Source of the DNA: Trichomonas tenax
Lineage: Eukaryota; Parabasalia; Trichomonadida; Trichomonadidae
Reading direction: 5' to 3'
DNA length: 32,598 nt
Assembly (NCBI GenBank): GCA_023091735.1
Contig: JALKBU010000571.1
Location: forward strand, 1 to 32,598
The position numbers and the translations under genes were made by a program. The notes below the pieces were generated by a model, which saw only the letters and a list, made by a program, of their open reading frames with translations, made no database searches and was not told the origin of the DNA. How positions within the stretch are numbered: the stretch's first letter is position 1; every line of letters starts with the position of its first letter. Shown here in pieces: positions 1 to 9,020 of the stretch.

Positions 1-2
1 AA

Positions 3-230
3 ATGATTAATAACTCAAAACAACAATTATTCGGTATTGATTGTGATTTATCAAAAGAATTAGAATATAAAGACCCAAAGGGTAAAAGAACAGTAGGATA
101 TTATAAATCAAGACTAAACGTGATCCCTGATAAATTAGGGCAGAAAATACTTCCTGTTATTCAGGAATTAGATTTAGACATTAATGAAGAAGAAGAGTTA
201 GAAATTGATATAGTAGAGGAAGAATTATAA
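3..230 (+). CDS. Hypothetical protein tail, mobile-element associated, open at left edge
   Basis: An open frame with ATG at base 3 gives 75 residues, but it may extend upstream of the window, so this could be the C-terminal part of a longer protein. The first 50 residues are basic and mixed. The last 20 are almost all acidic or aliphatic (a run rich in E, D, L and I). I do not recognise a domain. It lies 256 bp before a KilA-N gene on the same strand and shares with that gene an 18-bp motif exactly 8 bases after its stop, which suggests membership of the same element. The stop TAA is followed by A, giving the TAAA poly(A) signal seen in trichomonads. The function is unknown. Confidence 0.4.
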   Translation: MINNSKQQLFGIDCDLSKELEYKDPKGKRTVGYYKSRLNVIPDKLGQKILPVIQELDLDINEEEELEIDIVEEEL

Positions 231-238
231 AGATTAAG

Positions 239-256
239 TTTATTTTTGTATAAAAT
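239..256 (+). promoter_or_regulatory. 18-bp inter-gene motif, copy 1
   Basis: TTTATTTTTGTATAAAAT is identical to bases 1284-1301, and both copies begin after exactly 8 spacer bases following a TAA stop. I infer a shared 3'-end or promoter signal between genes of the element. In this copy the base after the motif is not part of an ATG, so any downstream gene is missing or altered. Confidence 0.5.
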
Positions 257-333
257 TAAGTTTAATGACAAACTAACTAACTAGAAAAAGATAGCGAAAA
301 GATTTCGAGACTTCGAAAATTTAAAAATTAATT

Positions 334-403
334 TTGAGTGTTTACGTTTAAAATTTGATGTTTTATGTTAATTTATAAGTTGATGTTTGAATTTACTGCT
401 TCA
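334..403 (+). repeat. AT-rich direct repeat before the KilA-N gene
   Basis: Bases 334-365 (starting TTGAGTGTTTACGTTTAAAA) recur almost exactly at 1720-1751. The next part (ATAAGTTGATGTTTGAATTT, from 374) recurs at 1822-1850. A third, shorter piece (TTAAAATTTGATGTTTTA) recurs at 1795-1813. The repeats bracket the KilA-N gene and the integrase-like fragment. They are not inverted, so they are not obvious terminal inverted repeats. Confidence 0.6.
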
Positions 404-486
404 TTAACGTAAAATTTGAATGAAATCGTTAATTCAAAAATTAAGTTTAATTTTTAAAAAAATTATTTTTTATCTTTAACATAAAC

Positions 487-1275
487 ATGACATCAACAAA
501 CACAGTCGCTATAGTTTCTGAACCAATCAATGAAGATTACGAATGGATTCAGTATAATTCAAAATTACGTATCATTCATTCTATCAAGGACGATTACTTT
601 CAGATGCAGTCGATACTTAAGGCTTGTAATGCTCCTGATAATAAGAAAGCTGCCGATTGGTTTGAAAATCAGAGCACAAAAGAACTTTTACACGAAATTT
701 CGCTAGGTCGGGAAAAAGCGACCTTGAAAAAACCTTATGAAAACAGACAAAATTTGCCTATCGGATTAAGAGGTTATTATATTCATCGACTTCTCGTTAA
801 TGCTGTGTCAATGTGGGCTTCACCTCGTTATGCTTGGTATATTTATAGGTTATTAGACGATTTATTCACTAAGGAAAGAGAAGAAATGCAAAGAGTTATT
901 GAAACCAAAGACGAAGAGATTAAAGAAAGAATTCCTCGTTCAGTTCCGATACATAAAGAACGAAATTATAAATATATGATTTATACCGAAGACATGGATG
1001 ATCCAGAATTAATTAAATTAAATTTAGTAAGAAGGAATAACAGAACTTTTAGCGCTGTCGCAAAAATAAAGAATAGTGATAAATGCTGGTTCTTTAGAGA
1101 AAATTTACCGATATCAATGACACCAAATGAAGACGTCAAAGATATTGTTCGTAAATCATTTGCAGGCGCTGATTATGAAATAAAGGGTACAACTATATTA
1201 ATTTATAAGAATCATTTACCTCTATTACATCAAAAAATTTCTTTGTACTTCGATACGTTCAGAGATGAGAAATAA
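487..1275 (+). CDS. KilA-N domain protein of viral/Maverick type
   Basis: A 262-residue protein. Residues 50-130 carry the KilA-N fold signature: KKAADWFEN followed by T..LL, then GYYIHRLLVNAVSMWASPRY and a helical tail with DDLF. A short charged helix (about 128-150) links to a C-terminal domain (about 150-260) like those that follow KilA-N or Bro-N in large DNA viruses. KilA-N domains are known as DNA-binding modules of phage and nucleocytoplasmic viruses, and T. vaginalis carries very many copies linked to Maverick/Polinton-like elements. The frame is intact. There is no TCA-type initiator near the ATG; the upstream bases are a long A/T run. The stop forms TAAA. An integrase-like fragment follows 24 bases later. 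The role in the host is unknown. Confidence 0.8.
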   Translation: MTSTNTVAIVSEPINEDYEWIQYNSKLRIIHSIKDDYFQMQSILKACNAPDNKKAADWFENQSTKELLHEISLGREKATLKKPYENRQNLPIGLRGYYIHRLLVNAVSMWASPRYAWYIYRLLDDLFTKEREEMQRVIETKDEEIKERIPRSVPIHKERNYKYMIYTEDMDDPELIKLNLVRRNNRTFSAVAKIKNSDKCWFFRENLPISMTPNEDVKDIVRKSFAGADYEIKGTTILIYKNHLPLLHQKISLYFDTFRDEK

Positions 1276-1283
1276 AAACACAT

Positions 1284-1301
1284 TTTATTTTTGTATAAAA
1301 T
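1284..1301 (+). promoter_or_regulatory. 18-bp inter-gene motif, copy 2
   Basis: Identical to 239-256 and at the same distance after the KilA-N stop. Its last two bases are the first two of the ATG (1300) of the next frame, so it also covers the position expected for a transcription start. Function inferred. Confidence 0.5.
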
Positions 1302-1533
1302 GCTTCAAGAACTATATCAAAACTCTCGTTGGAAGACATTTAATAAATTTTATCCGATAGCTGCTGAAAAAGGTTTTTCAAAACAAGAAGTAAGAAACTT
1401 TTTGAATAAGGAAGTAGTTCATGACAAATTAAAGATTGAATCAAATAAATACTTTCTTCCAATTTATTCTAAAACTCCTGATTCATACCAATTTGATACA
1501 TTAATTCAAAGTAAAGGTCACCTATGGATATAG
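1300..1533 (+). pseudogene. 5' fragment of a Maverick/Polinton-type integrase (probable)
   Basis: ATG at 1300 gives 77 residues; an earlier in-frame TTG is an unlikely start. The layout (RNFLNKEVVHDKL, a spacer, then PIYSKTPDSYQFDTLI) resembles the zinc-finger-adjacent region and first catalytic-Asp strand of the retroviral-like integrases of Polintons, where a hydrophobic D-containing strand follows a linker region. The frame ends six residues after that strand, so the rest of the catalytic core (second Asp and Glu) is absent and this is a remnant. It is 24 bases from the KilA-N stop, same strand, consistent with one element. The family call is a judgement from pattern, not a search; a short unrelated protein is the alternative. 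Confidence 0.45.
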
Positions 1534-1643
1534 AATATGAATATTTTGAAGGTAATTTTAATGATATAATTTTATGCTTCAATGATATTATAATTAAGTT
1601 ATCAACAGAAGATTCGGATAGTGAATATGAACTAGATAACTAG
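1524..1643 (+). CDS. Short acidic ORF overlapping the integrase-like fragment
   Basis: A 39-residue frame begins at ATG 1524, overlapping the end of the previous frame by 10 bases in another phase. It is strongly acidic at the end (EDSDSEYELDN), recalling the acidic tail of the ORF at 3-230. It may be the 3' remnant of an element gene after an internal deletion. No recognised domain. Confidence 0.25.
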   Translation: MDIEYEYFEGNFNDIILCFNDIIIKLSTEDSDSEYELDN

Positions 1644-1719
1644 ATTACCAGGTAATACCAGGTAATAAAAAATTAGGAAAAGGATTTTTATGAATGGTTT
1701 AAATTTACGAAAAGTTATT

Positions 1720-1850
1720 TTTGAGTGTTTACGTTTAAAATTTGATGTTTTAAATTATATTTGATGTCAATGTTTGAATATTGGGCAGCATTTGCTTAAA
1801 ATTTGATGTTTTAAGTAACTTTATAAGTTGATGTTTGAATTTACTGCTTA
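1720..1850 (+). repeat. AT-rich direct repeats after the integrase fragment
   Basis: Contains a copy of 334-365 (at 1720-1751), a partial copy with the core TTAAAATTTGATGTTTTA (1795-1813) and a copy of the second half of the left repeat (1822-1850). Within the block the core recurs about 62 bp apart. It marks the right side of the element-derived segment. Confidence 0.6.
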
Positions 1851-2369
1851 ATTAAATATCTGATAACGTTTTAGGGTATCTGCTAATAATGAATATTTCT
1901 CGGATAACCTATATGGCCAAAAATTACTTTCATTCATATTTTTCATATATTTAGGTTTATCTATTTTTTCATGTTTTGCAAATAAATCTCATCAAAAAAA
2001 TCCAAATATATTTCAGTACCATCCTCTATAATTACTTTTTCTGAATCTTCATGTGTTTTGAGCTCATTAGAAGCGTCGCCTATGGTTTGTTCGTGATAAA
2101 TTAGGTCAAAGTTCTGAACAAAACAAGCAAAAACTCATCATATAGTGATCACAATAATTGAATCGTGAACTTTACAAAAAATTTTGAGAAACTTGAAAGC
2201 GCATTTTCCAAAATAATGCACAAAACATATTGGTGAATATAATTCATTAAAGAAATTTTGAATGCTTTATTTTCTGAATAAGTGGTGAAAAATATTATTA
2301 GTTCATTATATATATTATTTCCAGCTGTTAAAAAAATCTTATAGAGAATATTAAACATAACAATAATAT
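1851..2369. other. Gene-poor spacer with one small decayed frame
   Basis: No intact gene. On the minus strand a frame of about 55 codons without an ATG ends at TAG 1961-1963 and reads like an acidic protein tail (segments DASNELKTHEDSEK, IIEDGTEIYLDFFDEIY). It may be the end of a lost gene. The rest is AT-rich 3' flank of the WD40 gene. Confidence 0.4.
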
Positions 2370-5300
2370 TTACAAACAAATAAGATCGACATTGTCAGCA
2401 GAAATCTGATATGGGGAAATTTCTGCCCACATCAATGCAAATTCATATGAGATAACTTTCTTTCCACATATGTAAGGTTGTCCTGATGCAACGAAATATG
2501 CCAACTGAGTGTAATTTGATGAGTTATGAGACTTTCTTCCAACAGCTTCAATTGTCTTTGATTTAAGATTGCCAACAATATCGAGCATGTTTTTGCATGG
2601 ACTTAGGCATTTCTCTGTCCAATCTTGGGCAATGTTTTGCGCAAATATAGTTGCTTTTTCGATGATCTTAGGAAGAATTGCGAAATACTTTCTCCAATAT
2701 GCTTTGTAGAAAGAAAGAATCAGAGAAAGGAACATAACTGTTGGAACATCATTAGTATACTTAATTGGAACTTTTTGGATGAGCTTAAACATTTCGTCAA
2801 GCAGCGAGAAATCAAACTCTTCCTTTTGCATAGCTTGCTTGGCAGTATTTATGAAATTCTGGACGTTTTGCTGATAAACATCATGTGCATCAAATGTTAC
2901 TTGTGGATATTTAGCAAATAACTTGATGTAGTCTTCGTATGAGTCTGGGAGATTTCTGATTCTGACATTTAACTGGAGGAACTTGCTGATTGTATTTTGA
3001 ACGACATCAAGTTTCGATCCAATGATTTTGTCGACAATATATGCAACAATTGGAGCGCCATGTCTCACTAATAAGTGGCACGCTTTGTTGACATCACCAA
3101 TAGATAAATAGCAGCAACTTGCCATGACTATTTCGCCTTCTTTGAGAAGTTTCTTGGCTTTCTTCGAAGCAATAGAATATGCTAAGTATAAATCGCTGTT
3201 TTGGAATGTGAGGTCCATGTATTTGTATGTTTTCTCTGTCATTTTGTTATCAACTTGGGTTATTTCTGGCTTCTTGATCATGTTGTTGATGTTTGCGATG
3301 CTGAGCATCATTTTATCTTGATAGTCGTCGCAGTTTTCAACAGCTGTATCAATGTCTCCAATTGCTATTGACAGAGCAATTTTGTCCTTCTTCTCACATG
3401 ATTCCAACGATTGCTGAACTAATTCATTCCAAAACTCTGCAGAAACAGCAGGCGCCGCTGCAAGAGCTTTCTTTGTTTCACCTGCTGACATCATGAGCTC
3501 GCAATATCTCCTTACGTTTCCTGATCTGAGCTTTTCTTTTGCTGCTTCTATTTGTTTATCTCTTGTTATGATGACTCGCTTGATAAGAGGAACTTTCTCT
3601 GCACTTTGAAGCATTTTTTCGGCATATTTGGATGACATTCTAACTAAATCGTTGATGTGTTGCGGGTCTTGTTTCTTGAATACAACTTTCTTATCTTTAG
3701 TGATTCTGTGTGCAAGTTTGATCATTTGATTAATGCCTCTCATTGGAGTGATCCACTGTGTTAATTCATCGATATCACTTCCTTCTTCAGTGTTATTGAA
3801 TATCACTGCAATCTGATCTTTAACGAAGATTCTATTGAGAGAAAGGAATCTAAGGGTAGAATCTGTGCATGTTGTAATGAGGAGCAGTGGATGTGCTGGA
3901 GAAACGCATATTGTTGGGATAGCAGAGTTGTGGATATTGAATTTGCAAATAATGTTTTCGTGTTTGATCGAAAAAACATTAATTGCAAAATCTTCACCAC
4001 AAGTGATGATTATATCATCAAATACTGGGTGGAAGAGAGCATTAAGGCATGATCCGGAATGGACACCAATATATTGATGAATGATTGTCATGGCTGCGAT
4101 ATTGACAGTGATAACGCGTCCATCTTCAAATGTAATCGCAAGCATATCAGGATTCTTCGGAGAAAACACCAAATTCGTTGGGAATATTTCAGGCAGCCTA
4201 ATGGAAACGGTTCCTGTGTCATCTAATATCATTAACATACCATCTGATGTTGCAATGGCATACAAACCGGGCTTATGAGGCGAAAATCCACCACATAGAA
4301 CATTCTTGATTTGCTCGTGATTTGAATATATGCTTTTCTGCACGATATCAACAATAGCAACTCTTCCGTTAGTGGAAATGCATAGCACATGCGTCGGTTT
4401 ATGTCTGCAGACAGATATGTGCTTTATGTGGCCTGTTGTGAAACATGGGATTTTTGATGTAACTTGTCTTCTTTTCTGCGATATAACATATACGGTTCCA
4501 TCTGTTCCACCAGCGACAATTGTTTCTCCATCAGGGCATAGATCAGATGATGATGTCGACACTTGGATATTTGTTATCTCAAATCTATCAATCAATGTCA
4601 TATCATTGAGGTCCCAATAACAAAATGTTGAATCACATGAATTCGTGATGAGAATATCAGGATTGGAATCCAAACATGACATTTCTGTGATCATTGCCGA
4701 GTGTGGTGCTGTTGCTTGGAACAAAATTTGCTTTTTGTCGATGTTATACACGCAAACCATTCCATCTTTGAATGCTGCAAAAATATTTTGGTTTTTCAGC
4801 GATATTGCTTGGAAAGCACCTGCTTGTGTAATATTAAATGACATTACAGGAGCCTGAGAGCCAGCACTCCAAATTTTTATCGATCCAATACTTGGATCTG
4901 TCATAATGAAGTGTCCTGGCATCATAGGGAGCCAAGATGCGGAAGAAATTTTGTAATTTGTATCAACACGGTTGATTAAATTCAATTTGTCAGTGATATG
5001 ATATAAAAATATTCTGCCATCGAGTGTAGCAATTAAAACATTCTCATTATTCAATGGATCGAACTCTACAGAGCAAATTTCCTGGTTAATATTTGTTTTG
5101 TCGGATAATTTCAAATTAACAAAAAGTTGAATCGTTCCAAAACGATTTCCACCAACAATTTTTGGATTAGATTCGTTACTGACTGCACAGCAAATCATTG
5201 ATTCGTAAAATGCGGTTGCTGGTGTAATTGTTGTCGATTCAATATCAATTGTATAGGATTTAGTGAATCCTTTTGAAAAACATAACAATTTCTTGGTTCC

Positions 5301-5633
5301 AAATATCCATCCCAAGCTAAATATTGGATCTTCTGTACGGAAAGTCGATAAAACGCATTTTCGAGATATTGAAATAATTGTTACAGAGCTATTTGCGAAA
5401 GAAATAGCAAGTAAATCGGGATCTGACTTGCAAAGATCGATTGTTACAGGCGATACAAAGCTCGTTGTTGGAATTAAAACAATCTCGATGTTATCAATAT
5501 CTCTTACAACGCAAGAAGTCGAAGAGCAGTACGCAAAATAACGAGAATTTACGGAAAGAACTTGATAGCTGCTGACTTTGACGCCGGGATCTGTCCAAGC
5601 AACGATTTGCGCACTACATGCTTTTTCCTCCAT
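2370..5633 (-). CDS. WD40 repeat / alpha-solenoid protein, WDR17-like
   Basis: A 1087-residue protein from ATG 5633; the frame opens 18 bases earlier at a GTG, but the ATG is the natural start. Residues 1 to about 620 are a string of WD40-type blades, often degenerate; clear ones include HSAMITEMSC...CYWDL and HSGSCLNALFHP...INVFS. From about 640 on, the protein is helical, with TPR-like solenoid stretches (AYSIASKKAKKLLKEGE, ASCCYLSIGDVNKACHLLV). Two beta-propellers plus a helical tail is the plan of WDR17 and of intraflagellar-transport and coat proteins. I favour WDR17-like; an IFT-type subunit is the alternative, since trichomonads have flagella. The stop is TAA followed by A (TAAA). Confidence 0.75.
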   Translation of the reverse strand: MEEKACSAQIVAWTDPGVKVSSYQVLSVNSRYFAYCSSTSCVVRDIDNIEIVLIPTTSFVSPVTIDLCKSDPDLLAISFANSSVTIISISRKCVLSTFRTEDPIFSLGWIFGTKKLLCFSKGFTKSYTIDIESTTITPATAFYESMICCAVSNESNPKIVGGNRFGTIQLFVNLKLSDKTNINQEICSVEFDPLNNENVLIATLDGRIFLYHITDKLNLINRVDTNYKISSASWLPMMPGHFIMTDPSIGSIKIWSAGSQAPVMSFNITQAGAFQAISLKNQNIFAAFKDGMVCVYNIDKKQILFQATAPHSAMITEMSCLDSNPDILITNSCDSTFCYWDLNDMTLIDRFEITNIQVSTSSSDLCPDGETIVAGGTDGTVYVISQKRRQVTSKIPCFTTGHIKHISVCRHKPTHVLCISTNGRVAIVDIVQKSIYSNHEQIKNVLCGGFSPHKPGLYAIATSDGMLMILDDTGTVSIRLPEIFPTNLVFSPKNPDMLAITFEDGRVITVNIAAMTIIHQYIGVHSGSCLNALFHPVFDDIIITCGEDFAINVFSIKHENIICKFNIHNSAIPTICVSPAHPLLLITTCTDSTLRFLSLNRIFVKDQIAVIFNNTEEGSDIDELTQWITPMRGINQMIKLAHRITKDKKVVFKKQDPQHINDLVRMSSKYAEKMLQSAEKVPLIKRVIITRDKQIEAAKEKLRSGNVRRYCELMMSAGETKKALAAAPAVSAEFWNELVQQSLESCEKKDKIALSIAIGDIDTAVENCDDYQDKMMLSIANINNMIKKPEITQVDNKMTEKTYKYMDLTFQNSDLYLAYSIASKKAKKLLKEGEIVMASCCYLSIGDVNKACHLLVRHGAPIVAYIVDKIIGSKLDVVQNTISKFLQLNVRIRNLPDSYEDYIKLFAKYPQVTFDAHDVYQQNVQNFINTAKQAMQKEEFDFSLLDEMFKLIQKVPIKYTNDVPTVMFLSLILSFYKAYWRKYFAILPKIIEKATIFAQNIAQDWTEKCLSPCKNMLDIVGNLKSKTIEAVGRKSHNSSNYTQLAYFVASGQPYICGKKVISYEFALMWAEISPYQISADNVDLICL

Positions 5634-6134
5634 AAATTTGAAAACGTGCACTTTTTTTCTAGGTTATCCCCCTCTTTTTTATGGAAATTCTGTCATTGCA
5701 AAGTGTCAAAGAAAAATTTAAAGTTTTTCTACTTCCATGTATATTCACTTTTTCAAATATATCCTTGGTAAAATTCTTTAATAGCTAACTCAACTGCATG
5801 AGATTGCAAAGGTGTCACTTATATGATAGCAAAGTTAATGAATAGATTGCATGACAGCCACAGCAGAAATTCTTTTCCTATTCTATATATGGTCGGCTTT
5901 AGTTTAACTTTTTCCAATATAGCATTGATGAAATATAGATAATGTAGTTGAGCAAGTGGGTCAAAAAATTTACGTTAGCAATATAGATTAATAAGTTTTG
6001 GCTATAAACTTTGCGGAACATCAAAATTCATCTTGACGTTGTCAAATATTTGTGCATCCTGAATATCTCGGAAGGCAGCAATGACTATCTCGACATTGCA
6101 TGATATAATTGTATCAAATGAGCAGAACGTTTAT
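5634..6134. other. Spacer with decayed minus-strand coding pieces
   Basis: Two minus-strand frames without start codons read like protein. One ends at TAA 5819-5821 (about 50 codons; segments FFDPLAQLHYLYFINAILEK and KPTIYRIGKEFLLW). The other ends at TAG 6002-6004 (about 40 codons; segments NVEIVIAAFRDIQDAQIF and NVKMNFDVPQSL). Neither is recognised. They lie downstream of the ankyrin relic and may be part of the same lost gene cluster. Confidence 0.35.
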
Positions 6135-6660
6135 TTAATATATAGCACCTGTGGCTTTTAAAAATTGAACGATTTCGAGAGACTTCTTTTCAATGGCAAT
6201 TGATAGCGGCGATTTATCTCAAAATAATCATCAAATGTAAATCATTAATTTCATATCGCAATGATGATAAAATGAGAATGATTGATTCCATATTGATGAT
6301 AAAATGTGAATAATTGGTTACTTTCATGTTGACATCAGCACCGTGATCAACAAAAAATTGAACAATTTCGAGAGACTTCATTTCAATGGAAATAGATAAC
6401 GGTGATTCATATCATAATAAAAATCAAGTGTGAATAATTTATTTCAAATCATGATGATAGAATCTGAATGATCAATTCCATTTCATAATGATAATAAATT
6501 GTGAATAATTGATGTTATATCATAAAGGTGATCAAATGCAAATGATTAATTACTTTTATGTTGATATCATCACCATGCTCAACTAAAAATTGAATGATTT
6601 CGAGAGACTTCTTTCTAACAGCAATTGATGACGGTGATTTATATCACAATGATAATAAAA
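6135..6660 (-). pseudogene. Ankyrin-repeat gene relic interrupted by ~40-bp minisatellite
   Basis: Three ankyrin-repeat cores are readable on the minus strand: 6637-6551 (SPSSIAVRKKSLEIIQFLVE then HGDDIN), 6405-6319 (SPLSISIEMKSLEIVQFFVD then HGADVN) and 6212-6135 (SPLSIAIEKKSLEIVQFLK then TGAIY and a TAA stop). The last looks like the true C-terminus, with TAAA at the stop. Between cores are about 100 and 140 bp of AT-rich spacer built from units of about 37-40 bp (core TTCACATTTTATCATCA), which do not keep the frame. Core-to-core distances are 193 and 233 bp, a difference of one spacer unit. Ankyrin proteins of this SPL-type are a large family in trichomonads. The gene cannot be translated as it stands. 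Confidence 0.75.
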
Positions 6661-7667
6661 TGTGAATGATTGATTCCATATCATAACGATGATAAAATTG
6701 TTATGCAATAGGAACTCTAAAGCACTCTGGTATTTCGAGCTCTCCGACTTTTTTGATCAGCAAATCAGTGAATAAAGTCATTTAGGGAAAATAAAGTATC
6801 GACGGGTATCGGAGAAAAATCTCCAGTAAAATGGAAAGAGGCCACCACTCACGTATACAAATATAACTAACCAAAAAAAACATATTTTGATCATATATTG
6901 GATTTTACAGGATATTCATGAGATTGGACCGGATCTGGGACAATTTTGAGATATTGTTCTGAACCGAAATTATGGAAGTGAGGTGAAGTGATGGGGTTCT
7001 GACACATACATGACAAAAACAAGAAATCTGGCACGTAAAGTAGTTATGGTAATATTCAGGCCGAAAGCACGTGCCACACAGCACGAAGACTGCAAAATCG
7101 AGCTGAAAAGCACGTACCACCCAACGCGAAGATATCAAAATCGAATATGAAAGTGTTTACTTATAGCGCCAAATTCAATGCAATTTGCGTGTCAGATTTT
7201 TCATATCATTTCACTTCCCTAATTTCCGTTCATAACAGTATTTAACTTCAAAATAATACTCTGACCTGTATTTTATGACCTACTAAAGTGTGCTTTAGTA
7301 ATCAAACCATATTATATATGTTATGGATATTATGGAAATTGAATATCAAAGCCATATTTCAGTTCTTTTAAAAAGATTTAAATTTTGGTGATATTGATGT
7401 GTTGAATAGCATATTTAAATGCAAAATGTTTCTAAAGGCATTTTCTTTCAAGATTCATCAAATACATAGCTTTAATATTGCAAAAATGTTTGAAATATAT
7501 TGAAATTTTCGAATAAGAATGAACAATAGTATTTTTGGACGTAGATCGAATATGCCAGCCTTATGGCTATATAAATATGTGACATTATGATTGAAATAAT
7601 TGTATATATCTATATCATGAAAAAGATAATACAATTGAAAATTTTTACAAAACACTCTATAATATTA
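6661..7667. other. Gene-poor spacer with a short tandem duplication
   Basis: No intact gene seen. A 26-codon minus-strand frame with ATG (start 6782, ends at TAA near 6703; contains VGELEIPECFRVPIA) precedes the ankyrin relic and is probably a remnant. Minisatellite units continue to about 6705. A 43-bp tandem duplication lies at 7064-7144. The rest is AT-rich. Confidence 0.45.
7064..7144 (+). repeat. 43-bp period tandem duplication
   Basis: Copy 1 (7064-7101, AAAGCACGTGCCACACAGCA...) and copy 2 (7107-7144, AAAGCACGTACCACCCAACG...) match at about 30 of 38 bases and start 43 bases apart. Copy 1 contains the palindrome GCACGTGC. It is unusually GC-rich for the surrounding spacer. Function unknown. 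Confidence 0.7.
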
Positions 7668-9020
7668 CTAATCATCTAATGGAATTGGATCTAATGTGAG
7701 AATCGAAGAAGGTGGAATATCATCTGCATTATTGATAATCTCTGAAGAAGTAAATGAAAATCCAGTAACCTCTTGGGTTCCAGAACCAAAAGAAATGGGT
7801 GTAGCCGGTGAATCTTGAGCTGGTTCGGCTGTGAATTCTTTATCAAAATTGGAATAAGGATTTGGACCTTCTGGAGGGATGAAGAACGGTTTATACTTCC
7901 TTTGCTTCACTAATTCGAAGTCGAACTCGCCCCAGAATGGATGACTCTTCAAATCATTGAAACTAGCACGTTTCGCAGGATCTTTTGCGAGCAATCTCAT
8001 GATAAAGTCTTGGACAAAGTCTGGGCATCTTGGGAACTTTGGATTTGCTGAAATAATAGAAGTCATTGTGATTCTTTGATTAGGATTAACAAAAGGTGTG
8101 TCACCGAATAATATCTCGTACGTGAGAATTCCTAAGGCCCACCAATCAACTGGATAACTGTAAGTCTTTAATTGGATGATTTCTGGAGCGATATATTCAG
8201 TTGTTCCACAAAATGTCTTTGTTTCGGAACTGAATGTCAGCTCCTTGGATAAACCGAAATCACACAACTTAACATGTCCTTGCTTATCAATTAATACATT
8301 TTCTGGTTTCAAATCTCTATAAACAACACCAATCGAGTGCAAATAGTCCAGAACAAGCGCAATTTCGGCAATGTAAAGTCTCGCAGCGTCAATATTAAGA
8401 GTTGTATACTGATCTAAAATATGGAAAAGATCACCTCCAGGAACATATTCCATTCCTAGATAAAATTTCGTAGGATTTTGGAATGCGAACTTCATTTTGA
8501 CAATGAAATCATTGTTTGCCTTGAACAAAATATTTCTTTCTGCCAAAATTGTTCCTGTTTTTCCGTTATCTGCTAAATATTTCTTTTTCACGACCTTTAT
8601 CGCATATAGCTCTGGTGAACCCGGCAAAGAAACCAGTAAAACCTTTCCGAAATAGCCCCGCCCGATGGTTGCAATAATGTTGAAATTGTTCATCGACAAT
8701 CCTGCAGCTTTATACGTATCCGCCCTCAAAGCCTGGATCCATGAAATAGTAAGCTCTGGATCGTCAGAAGTCAATAGAATTGGATCTTGATTCGGCTCTG
8801 TGATTGTGAATTTGCGTGTATTGCCATCAGGGGTGTATGCAATTTCGACAAACGAGTTTATTTCTATCTCATGCTTATCGGATTTCTCTGTTGTTCCATT
8901 ATAAATCGTGAAAATTCCGTCGATGTATGTGCAGAGGACGCTCTTCCACATCCCGAGGAACCCTGTTTTCCTTTTGAGAATCGAACTCATCGAAGGATAA
9001 ACGTGATCCTGCTCACTCAT
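7668..9020 (-). CDS. AGC-family protein kinase with N-terminal PH domain (PKB/Akt-like)
   Basis: 450 residues. Residues about 13-101 form a PH domain (ends with the tryptophan helix SWIQALR), expected to bind membrane phosphoinositides. The kinase domain (about 113-363) is complete: glycine loop GRGYFGKV (120-127), Lys142 in AIKVVKK, Glu161, YRDLKPEN (catalytic Asp236), DFG (254-256), DWWALG and the AGC activation loop TKTFCGTTEYIAPE with Thr269 in the PDK1-site position. The C-tail has the turn region and a hydrophobic motif VTGFSF (418-423), with Ser422 at the regulatory site, though Val replaces the first Phe. HRD is YRD, as in Akt. It should be a Ser/Thr kinase in membrane-linked signalling. 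The gene is divergent from RPS18. No exact TCAYW initiator is visible; TATCAAAATG sits at the ATG. Confidence 0.92.
   Translation of the reverse strand: MSEQDHVYPSMSSILKRKTGFLGMWKSVLCTYIDGIFTIYNGTTEKSDKHEIEINSFVEIAYTPDGNTRKFTITEPNQDPILLTSDDPELTISWIQALRADTYKAAGLSMNNFNIIATIGRGYFGKVLLVSLPGSPELYAIKVVKKKYLADNGKTGTILAERNILFKANNDFIVKMKFAFQNPTKFYLGMEYVPGGDLFHILDQYTTLNIDAARLYIAEIALVLDYLHSIGVVYRDLKPENVLIDKQGHVKLCDFGLSKELTFSSETKTFCGTTEYIAPEIIQLKTYSYPVDWWALGILTYEILFGDTPFVNPNQRITMTSIISANPKFPRCPDFVQDFIMRLLAKDPAKRASFNDLKSHPFWGEFDFELVKQRKYKPFFIPPEGPNPYSNFDKEFTAEPAQDSPATPISFGSGTQEVTGFSFTSSEIINNADDIPPSSILTLDPIPLDD

Noticed and set aside
2149..2379. 76-codon minus-strand frame after the WD40 gene
   Set aside because: It is AT-rich 3' flank with hydrophobic low-complexity translation and overlaps the end of the real gene.
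6905..7138. 77-codon minus-strand frame
   Set aside because: Runs through the 43-bp duplication, has no initiator and does not read like a protein.
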